Below, piece after piece: positions 6,836 through 11,798 of a stretch of 11,798 bases of DNA (positions are counted from its first letter, which is position 1; the number at the start of each line of letters is the position of its first letter). The translations under genes and the position numbers were made by a program. A model generated the notes under the pieces. That model had not been told where the DNA came from, did not search any database, and saw only the letters and a program-made list of their open reading frames with translations. The stretch covers positions 1 through 11,798 of the forward strand of contig CAMAHZ010000027.1 of the NCBI GenBank assembly GCA_945834965.1, written 5' to 3'. The stretch is from an uncultured Clostridia bacterium. Its GTDB lineage: Bacteria; Bacillota; Clostridia; Christensenellales; Borkfalkiaceae.

Positions 6836-7750
6836 ATGAAGATAGCTTATGCAGGTACGCCCGAATACGCAGTCGCGCCCCTTAAAGCGTTGATAGATAA
6901 AGGGTACGACGTGGTCGCCGTTATAACTCAGCCCGACAAGCCCGTCGGAAGAAAGCGCATACTCACCCCGTCGCCCGTAAAGGCGTTTGCGCAGGGCGTG
7001 GGCGTTTCAGTCTACGACTTTGAAAAAATACGCGACAACGTGGAAGAAGTAAAAGGCATAGGCGCAGACCTTTTAATAACCTGCGCGTACGGTCAGCTTT
7101 TAACCGACCCTATCCTAAAGGCGTTCCCTATGGGCGTGTACAATCTGCACGCGTCGCTCTTGCCGCTATATAGGGGTGCAAGCCCCATTCAGTCGGCAAT
7201 TCTTGCCGGCGAAAAGTACACGGGCGTAACCGTAATGCGCACCGAGCTAAAGCTCGACTGCGGCGATATCCTGCTCGTAAAGCGCTGCGAGATAGGCGAT
7301 AGAACGTACGGCGAGCTTTCAGACGAGCTTTCCGCTCTTTCTGCTATAGCGGCGGTAGAGACGGTAGAAATACTTTCAAAGGGCGAACCCCAACTTCTAT
7401 TGCAGGACGAAGCTAAGGCGACCTTCTGCAAAAAGATAAATAAGGCGGACGGCAAAGTCGACTTTAGTAAAAGCGCAAGGCAGGTTGCAAACCTTATAAA
7501 CGCTTTCAGCCCTGCGCCTGCGGCTTTCTGCTCACTTGATACGGCTCAGGTCAATCTTTTAAAGGCAACGCCTTGCGAAGGTTGCGGCGAAGTCGGCACG
7601 GTTATCAAGGCGGACAAGGGCGGAATAGTAGTCGCCTGCGGCGAAGGTGCGGTCAACGTTTTAAGCTTGCAGTTTGCAGGCGGCAAGCCCCTTAAGGCGG
7701 CGGACGCGGTCAACGGAAGAAAGATAAAGGTGGGCGACAGACTTGACTAA
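6836..7750 (+). CDS. fmt: Methionyl-tRNA formyltransferase
   Basis: Fmt transfers a formyl group from 10-formyltetrahydrofolate to Met on the initiator tRNA. At 304 residues it is close to the usual 310-315. The N-terminal formyltransferase domain starts MKIAYAGTPEYA and includes the tetrahydrofolate region NLHASLLPLYRGASPI (103-118). Catalytic N103, H105 and D144 (in GDIL) are all present. The tRNA-contact loop near residues 31-45 keeps the basic PVGRKR pattern. The smaller C-terminal domain begins near 205. The ATG at 6836 is chosen over an upstream in-frame codon inside def because GAGGA (6826-6830) precedes it and the protein then begins as in homologues. One base separates it from the def stop, and its own stop overlaps rsmB. 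Confidence 0.96.
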   Translation: MKIAYAGTPEYAVAPLKALIDKGYDVVAVITQPDKPVGRKRILTPSPVKAFAQGVGVSVYDFEKIRDNVEEVKGIGADLLITCAYGQLLTDPILKAFPMGVYNLHASLLPLYRGASPIQSAILAGEKYTGVTVMRTELKLDCGDILLVKRCEIGDRTYGELSDELSALSAIAAVETVEILSKGEPQLLLQDEAKATFCKKINKADGKVDFSKSARQVANLINAFSPAPAAFCSLDTAQVNLLKATPCEGCGEVGTVIKADKGGIVVACGEGAVNVLSLQFAGGKPLKAADAVNGRKIKVGDRLD

Positions 7751-8963
7751 TCCCTTTGCCGACCCCTACTTAGTCCTATCTAAGGTATATTTAAACGGTC
7801 AGTTTTTAAAACAGGCGATATCTTCTACGCCCGTCGAGCCGCTAAATAAAAACCGCACGGTTAAAATTTGTTACGGCGTGCTTGATAAGGACTATTACTT
7901 AGAGCATATTATAGGGTTAAACGCAACCGAACGCCCTAAAACCGCCGTTAGAATAATACTAAAAATCGCACTCTATATGCTTGAGTTTATGGGCAAGCAC
8001 GACTATATGGTCGTGGACAGCGCAGTCGACTTGACCAAAAAGTTAGGCAAAGGCGGTGCGGCAGGGTTCGTAAACGCGTTTTTGCGCAGTTACAAGCTGC
8101 CCGTACAGCCGTTGGGAAAGGACGAAGCGATTGCCCTTAAAACTTCTACGCCCGTCTGGCTTGTCAAGAAGTTGAGAAGAAGTTATAAAGACGAAGCCGA
8201 GTTAATCTTATCCGCACCGTCGCTCGGTCAGGGCGTAAGGTTTATTTCGGGGGCGGAAAAGTATACAGATAAACCCCACACAGACACGCCCTTTAAGGAC
8301 GTTAAAATTTTCAACAATTTCGAAAGGGACGAAGGGTTCTTTACGGGCGATTACACCTTTCAGTCGGTTGGCTCTGCCGCAATATGCAACGCCGTCGCCC
8401 CGTGCGAAAAGCTGTTGGACGCGTGCGCCGCACCCGGCGGCAAGTCTGCCTACCTTGCCTTAAAGTGCAAAAGCGTAGTATCCTGCGAGCTGCACCCCCA
8501 CAGGGTTAAGCTGATTGAAGAATATTTCGAGCGTATGGGCGTTAAAAACGGGGCGGCTATGCAGGCGGATTCGTCGGTTTTTAACCCCGACTTTGAAAAC
8601 TCTTTCGATGCGGTTTTGTGCGACGTGCCCTGTTCGGGTACGGGCGTTATAAACGAAAATCCCGATATAAAGCTCAACCGCAAGGAGAGCGATATTTCAG
8701 CGCTTGCGGCGTTGCAGCTTAAAATATTGACCAACTGCTCTCGCTATCTAAAGTCGGGCGGTACGCTGTACTATTCAACCTGCTCTATTCTGCCCGAAGA
8801 AAACGACAGCATAGCCGTGTCCTTTTTAAACGGCAACCCCGACTTTACGCTTGCAATCCCGTCGTCGCCTTTGGGGCATAAGACGACCAAGTACGGTTTG
8901 CAGTTTTTGCCCCATATATCGTTGGGGGCAGGGTTCTATTTAACCGCGTTTAAAAAGGCTTAG
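7743..8963 (+). CDS. rsmB: 16S rRNA m5C967 methyltransferase RsmB
   Basis: RsmB uses S-adenosylmethionine to make 5-methylcytosine at position 967 (E. coli numbering) of 16S rRNA. The 406 residues start at TTG 7743, with AAGGTG 8 nt upstream. The start overlaps the fmt stop in TTGACTAA. Residues 1-120 form the NusB-like RNA-binding domain. The Rossmann methyltransferase domain follows with the SAM motif LDACAAPGG (225-233). Motif IV is DVPCSGTG (294-301, with C297) and motif VI is YYSTCSILPEEN (with catalytic C347). Both cysteines needed by m5C methyltransferases are intact. The 430-residue E. coli protein is slightly longer. Specificity for C967 is inferred from the family and the operon position. 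Confidence 0.93.
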   Translation: MTNPFADPYLVLSKVYLNGQFLKQAISSTPVEPLNKNRTVKICYGVLDKDYYLEHIIGLNATERPKTAVRIILKIALYMLEFMGKHDYMVVDSAVDLTKKLGKGGAAGFVNAFLRSYKLPVQPLGKDEAIALKTSTPVWLVKKLRRSYKDEAELILSAPSLGQGVRFISGAEKYTDKPHTDTPFKDVKIFNNFERDEGFFTGDYTFQSVGSAAICNAVAPCEKLLDACAAPGGKSAYLALKCKSVVSCELHPHRVKLIEEYFERMGVKNGAAMQADSSVFNPDFENSFDAVLCDVPCSGTGVINENPDIKLNRKESDISALAALQLKILTNCSRYLKSGGTLYYSTCSILPEENDSIAVSFLNGNPDFTLAIPSSPLGHKTTKYGLQFLPHISLGAGFYLTAFKKA

Positions 8964-8971
8964 ATTAAATT

Positions 8972-10021
8972 ATGAAAGCTATTTTACAGGATTTAAACTA
9001 TCAACAAATTGAAGATTTAGTCTTAAGGCTCGGCGAAAAGAAGTTCAGGGCAAAACAGCTTTATGACGGGCTTATGCAGGGCAAGCGCATAAGCGAGATT
9101 AACCTTTCAAAAGAGTTAAGGGGAAAGCTTTTAGATGAGTTTGAAGATTGCCCGATAGAGATAATCAAGACCTTAATTAGCGCAGACGGAACGGAAAAAT
9201 ACCTCTTCCGCCTTGCGGACGGCAATATTATAGAAGGCGTGTTTATGCGCTATAAGTACGGCAATACGCAGTGCGTTTCAACGCAGGTCGGGTGCCGTAT
9301 GGGCTGTAAATTCTGCGCAAGCACTTTAGGCGGCAGGGTCAGGGATTTGACTTCGGGTGAAATTTTATCACAGGTTTTAGTTGTGAACGCCAAGCATAAA
9401 GAAGGGACGAAAAGGGGCGTAACCAATATCGTTTTAATGGGCAGCGGCGAGCCGCTCGATAACTATCAAAACGTAGTAACCTTTCTTCGCAACGTTTCTC
9501 AAGAAGGGGGAATAAATATTTCCCCCCGTAATATATCCCTTTCAACGTGCGGACTCGTCGATAAAATGTACGACTTAGCCGAAGAAGGCTTGCCGATAAA
9601 CTTAACCGTATCTCTGCACAGCACTACGGATAGCGAAAGGGCAAGGACTATGCCCGTTGCAAACAAGTGGAAAATTGCCGAAATTTTAAAGGCGTGCGAA
9701 AATTATTTTAAGGTTACGGGCAGGCGGTATATCTTCGAGTATGCTTTAATCGCAGGCGAAAACTGCGATAGCCGCCATGCAGAAGAGCTGATAAACCTTT
9801 TAAAGGGCAAGCCCTGCCACGTAAATTTAATAAGGCTTAACGAAGTTAAAGAGCGTTCGCTTATGGCGGCGGAAGAAAAACAGGCGTATACGTTCCTTTC
9901 GCTATTGCAAAAGGGCGGTCTTTCGGCAACGCTAAGAAGAAGGACGGGCGCCGACGTGGGCGGTGCTTGCGGTCAGCTCAGGGCGTCGTACGCGCAAGAG
10001 CAAGAAAATAACGATAACTAA
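8972..10021 (+). CDS. rlmN: Dual-specificity RNA methyltransferase RlmN
   Basis: RlmN is a radical-SAM enzyme that makes 2-methyladenosine at A2503 of 23S rRNA and at A37 of several tRNAs. The 349-residue length is typical. The radical-SAM cluster motif CxxxCxxC is C108-C112-C115, within QVGCRMGCKFCAST. The methyl-carrying catalytic Cys is C333 in GGACGQL near the C-terminus. The conserved acid E88 lies in the IIEGV segment, and MGSGEPL (156-162) matches the family's MG-x-GEP motif. The ATG lies 8 bases after the rsmB stop with only a weak AAAAGG far upstream, so translation may depend on coupling. In Bacillus prpC-prkC-rsgA follow; here rpe follows directly after 18 bp. Confidence 0.95.
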   Translation: MKAILQDLNYQQIEDLVLRLGEKKFRAKQLYDGLMQGKRISEINLSKELRGKLLDEFEDCPIEIIKTLISADGTEKYLFRLADGNIIEGVFMRYKYGNTQCVSTQVGCRMGCKFCASTLGGRVRDLTSGEILSQVLVVNAKHKEGTKRGVTNIVLMGSGEPLDNYQNVVTFLRNVSQEGGINISPRNISLSTCGLVDKMYDLAEEGLPINLTVSLHSTTDSERARTMPVANKWKIAEILKACENYFKVTGRRYIFEYALIAGENCDSRHAEELINLLKGKPCHVNLIRLNEVKERSLMAAEEKQAYTFLSLLQKGGLSATLRRRTGADVGGACGQLRASYAQEQENNDN

Positions 10022-10025
10022 TTTT

Positions 10026-10031
10026 AAGGAG
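10026..10031 (+). promoter_or_regulatory. Strong ribosome binding site of rpe
   Basis: AAGGAG ends 8 bases before the rpe ATG in an A/T-rich, unstructured context. It is one of the two strongest Shine-Dalgarno sequences in the operon (the other precedes rpoZ) and settles the rpe start. Confidence 0.8.
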
Positions 10032-10039
10032 ATATACAA

Positions 10040-10699
10040 ATGGCAAAAGTTGCGCCTTCTATTCTCTCCGCCGATTTTTCGGCGATGGGTCAGGCAATAA
10101 AAGATATTGATGTGGCAGGGGCAGATTTGGTGCATTGCGACGTTATGGACGGCAGCTTTGTAGAGCCCATAACTTTCGGCGGACAGATGGTTAAAAATAT
10201 CCGCAAAATTACCAACCTTCCCTTGGACGTGCACCTTATGATTGAGCACCCCAAAACGCAGATTAAATTCTTTGCGGACGCAGGTGCGGACGTTATTACC
10301 GTGCATTACGAAGCTTGTTCCAAGATTTCGCCTACCTATTTGGAAGAGACCTTACAGCTTATCAAAAGCTACGGCGTAAAGTGCGGTGCGGTAATAAACC
10401 CCGATACCGACGCGGAAAAAATATATTCCGTATTGCCCCTTTGCGATATGGTGTTAGTTATGTCCGTGTTCCCCGGCTACGGCGGTCAGAAGTTTATTCC
10501 CACGTCGTTAGAGAACGTTAAAAAGCTTAAAAAGTTCGCTTTAGAGAACGGTCTTAATTACGATATAGAGATTGACGGCGGCGTAACCGTTGACAACGCC
10601 GAAGAGATAAGGGCGGCAGGTGCAAACGTGTTGGTTGCAGGCTCTGCCGTGTTCAAGGCGGAAGATATGGCTTGCGCAATTAGCAGGATAAGGGGATAA
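10040..10699 (+). CDS. rpe: Ribulose-phosphate 3-epimerase
   Basis: Rpe interconverts ribulose 5-phosphate and xylulose 5-phosphate in the pentose phosphate pathway. The protein is a 219-residue TIM barrel of normal length. The start VAPSILSADF (4-13) is the family signature. Metal and catalytic residues are in place: H32 and D34 (VHCDVMDG), H65 (LDVHLMI) and D179 (IEIDGG). The phosphate-binding loop is GGQKF (148-152) with GSAVF near 201-205. Two normally strict motifs deviate: FVEP replaces the usual FVPN (40-43), and MSVFPGYGGQ replaces the usual M-S/T-V-N/E-P-G-F-G-G-Q (141-150). All ligands remain, so I expect an active enzyme. It ends 2 bases before thiN, as in Bacillus, where rpe-thiN-spoVM also run together. 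Confidence 0.94.
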   Translation: MAKVAPSILSADFSAMGQAIKDIDVAGADLVHCDVMDGSFVEPITFGGQMVKNIRKITNLPLDVHLMIEHPKTQIKFFADAGADVITVHYEACSKISPTYLEETLQLIKSYGVKCGAVINPDTDAEKIYSVLPLCDMVLVMSVFPGYGGQKFIPTSLENVKKLKKFALENGLNYDIEIDGGVTVDNAEEIRAAGANVLVAGSAVFKAEDMACAISRIRG

Positions 10700-10701
10700 A
10701 A

Positions 10702-11313
10702 ATGTCTAAAGGCATACTGCTTTTAAACGGCGAACCCTACCTTGAAAAAATCGACGCGGAAGGCGCTTTCGTAACCTGTTGCGACGGGGCTTACGAATGG
10801 GCTAAGGGCAGGGTAAAAATAGACGAAAACGTGGGCGACTTCGATTCCCTTTCCTATATCCCCACGCCGCCGCCCACGGAAATTTACCCTTCCGAAAAGG
10901 ACTTTACCGACGGCGAAATCGCCATAAGAAAGCTTATTTCAAGGGGCGTGGACGAGATTGAAATCTACGGCGCAGGCGGCGGAAGAGAAGACCACTTTTT
11001 GGGTAATTTGCAGCTTTTATACTACTCGTTAAAGCAGGGGGTTAAGGCTAAGATAATAACGCAAAACTCAATTATCTTCGCCGCAAGCGGAAGGGTGGAA
11101 TTTAACGGCGTTAAGGGCAAGACCTTTTCGGTGTTACCTTTCGGCGGAAAGGTGCATATACTGTATGGCAGGGGTTTTAAATACGACTATCCCACAAGCT
11201 TATCTTACGGCGAGTGCCGCGGTATATCTAATATATGTATAGAAGATAACGGCGTGTTGGAAATAGCCGAAGGCGAAACCGCCCTGATTATAATCAATAG
11301 GGGGAGAGTATGA
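10702..11313 (+). CDS. thiN: Thiamine pyrophosphokinase
   Basis: ThiN transfers pyrophosphate from ATP to thiamine, making the cofactor thiamine diphosphate used by transketolase and related enzymes. The 203-residue length is typical. Family motifs occur in order: CDGA (27-30), GDFDS (45-49), KDFTDGEIA (66-74), GGGREDH (92-98), and in the C-terminal beta domain the thiamine-binding SN pair (176-177) after GFKYDY. AGGGG precedes the ATG at short distance. The stop overlaps the next start as ATGA at 11310-11313. Linkage to rpe links the cofactor kinase with the pentose pathway, whose transketolase needs that cofactor. The gene order rpe-thiN-spoVM matches Bacillus. Confidence 0.93.
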   Translation: MSKGILLLNGEPYLEKIDAEGAFVTCCDGAYEWAKGRVKIDENVGDFDSLSYIPTPPPTEIYPSEKDFTDGEIAIRKLISRGVDEIEIYGAGGGREDHFLGNLQLLYYSLKQGVKAKIITQNSIIFAASGRVEFNGVKGKTFSVLPFGGKVHILYGRGFKYDYPTSLSYGECRGISNICIEDNGVLEIAEGETALIIINRGRV

Positions 11314-11381
11314 CCGTAATCTGCATAAAACCACCTAAGCCGCTTAGAAAGATTTTAAAGCTGTTTAAAAAGGGCGCATAA
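11310..11381 (+). CDS. spoVM: Stage V sporulation protein M (SpoVM-like peptide)
   Basis: A 23-residue peptide, MTVICIKPPKPLRKILKLFK followed by K-G-A. In Bacillus SpoVM is a 26-residue amphipathic peptide that recognises the curved forespore membrane and anchors the coat ATPase SpoIVA. Evidence here: it lies immediately after thiN, exactly where spoVM lies in Bacillus. It has the same layout of a short hydrophobic N-terminus ending in IK, a Pro at position 9 (important in the Bacillus protein), then a basic amphipathic helix (L12, I15, L16, L18, F19 on one side; R13, K14, K17, K20, K21 on the other). Translation is plausible: GGGGGAG ends just upstream and the start overlaps the thiN stop (ATGA). 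The gene is too short for usual gene callers. It implies that the lineage sporulates or recently did. Its last codons are inside the terminator stem. Confidence 0.8.
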   Translation: MTVICIKPPKPLRKILKLFKKGA

Positions 11382-11397
11382 GTTTGCGCCCTTTTTT
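11367..11397 (+). terminator. Intrinsic terminator of the yicC-spoVM operon
   Basis: GGGCGCA (11372-11378) pairs with TGCGCCC (11385-11391) around a 6-nt loop, followed by T6 (11392-11397). The A-run before the left arm can extend the stem into the T-tract. The left arm codes the last residues of SpoVM, and the TAA stop sits in the loop. Confidence 0.9.
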
Positions 11398-11448
11398 ATA
11401 TCGCGTGGAGAAAGGAAATAATTTTCACCGTTTACTCACTTTCTTTCC

Positions 11449-11478
11449 TTGCGTAAACCCCTTCTTATATGATAAAAT
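11449..11478 (+). promoter_or_regulatory. Possible promoter of the repeat lipoprotein gene
   Basis: TTGCGT (11449-11454) and TAAAAT (11473-11478) are 18 bp apart. An overlapping alternative -10 is TATGAT (11468-11473). Either would start transcription within about 10 bases of the ATG at 11488. The -35 match is weak. Confidence 0.35.
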
Positions 11479-11487
11479 AATGGCGTT

Positions 11488-11798
11488 ATGAAAAAGTTTT
11501 TAAGTATTGCTATGGCAACCGCGTCAATCGTGTTCGCCTGTGCCTTTACAGGGTGCAGCGGCGGCGATGCGACCGTAAACTATACCTTGTCCGAAGACGG
11601 TAGCTATTATATAGTAAGCTCGGTCACGGGGAATAAAAAGGCGTTAAAAAGCTACGAAATCCCTGCGACCTATTCGGCGGAAGAAGGGGGAGTCAAGTTG
11701 CCCGTAACCACCATTGCGGACAGTGCGTTTTATCAATGTGGGTCTCTTCGCACGGTCTTAATACCCGATTCGGTTACGTCGATAGGCAATTTGGCGTT
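11488..11798 (+). CDS. BspA-type leucine-rich repeat lipoprotein, partial
   Basis: The first 103 residues of a gene cut by the window end. A Lys pair, a hydrophobic stretch and FTGC with C23 form a lipoprotein signal peptide, so the product should be exported and anchored on the outer membrane face. After a linker and a beta-rich segment (about 30-70), the sequence VTTIADSAFYQCGSLRTVLI then PDSVTSIG (73-100) matches one BspA-like (LRR_5) leucine-rich repeat and the start of the next. Such proteins are frequent in gut and oral bacteria and often mediate binding; the ligand here is unknown. An in-frame TAA at 11473 rules out a longer start, and a later ATG would lose the charged signal-peptide start. 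No Shine-Dalgarno is visible. It begins a new unit after the terminator. Confidence 0.85.
   Translation, partial: MKKFLSIAMATASIVFACAFTGCSGGDATVNYTLSEDGSYYIVSSVTGNKKALKSYEIPATYSAEEGGVKLPVTTIADSAFYQCGSLRTVLIPDSVTSIGNLA

Noticed and set aside
10026..10042. Ribosome binding region resembling that of common expression vectors, hinting at contamination
   Set aside because: The match is limited to the short leader; flanking genes are in natural order and the similarity is explained by a generic strong Shine-Dalgarno.
9932..10306. Minus-strand open frame of 124 codons across rlmN end and rpe start
   Set aside because: It is antisense to two genes with intact catalytic motifs and has no family resemblance.
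11412..11450. Inverted repeat AAGGAAA / TTTCCTT upstream of the repeat lipoprotein
   Set aside because: Seven A/T-rich pairs around a 25-nt loop are weak and could occur by chance.

Overview
The window is part of a chromosome from a spore-former-related Firmicute, most likely an uncultured gut-type member of the class Clostridia. Three things point there. The gene order yicC-gmk-rpoZ-priA-def-fmt-rsmB-rlmN-rpe-thiN-spoVM is the classic Bacillus/Clostridium arrangement. Shine-Dalgarno sequences of the AAGGAG type are common. The flanks carry Gram-positive-style lipoproteins, one of them with BspA-type leucine-rich repeats. The exact genus cannot be read from this sequence.

Layout: positions 1-100 hold no gene I can support. 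A minus-strand gene (101-1549) encodes a secreted M1-family zinc metallopeptidase lipoprotein. Divergent from it, 1620-2282 encodes a small Cys-rich protein with a degenerate nitrilase (carbon-nitrogen hydrolase) fold that appears to have lost all three catalytic residues. Positions 2283-2408 contain an inverted repeat, a perfect 16-bp palindrome and a near-consensus housekeeping promoter (TTGAAA, 17 bp, TATAAT).

From that promoter runs a tightly packed operon of about 9 kb: yicC (RNA turnover), gmk (GMP kinase), rpoZ (RNA polymerase omega), priA (replication restart helicase), def and fmt (removal and addition of the N-formyl group), rsmB and rlmN (16S and 23S rRNA methylation), rpe (pentose phosphate epimerase), thiN (thiamine pyrophosphokinase) and a 23-codon gene that I identify as spoVM. 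It ends in a strong intrinsic terminator whose stem overlaps the last codons of spoVM. Genes are joined by short gaps or overlaps. Three junctions use the same 8-nt overlap pattern (A/T)TGANTAA, two of them with TTG starts. The operon couples nucleotide supply, transcription, replication restart, translation initiation and ribosome maturation.

Compared with the Bacillus subtilis order, remA, coaBC, the prpC-prkC-rsgA block and the downstream rpmB are not present here. After the terminator a new transcription unit begins with a lipoprotein carrying BspA-like leucine-rich repeats, cut off by the window end.

Overall this is mostly ordinary housekeeping DNA. I see no mobile element, CRISPR array, tRNA or rRNA, and no evidence of a new multi-gene system. 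The items most worth a second look are the nitrilase-like pseudoenzyme, the tiny spoVM gene with its embedded terminator, and the structured 110-bp gap before priA.
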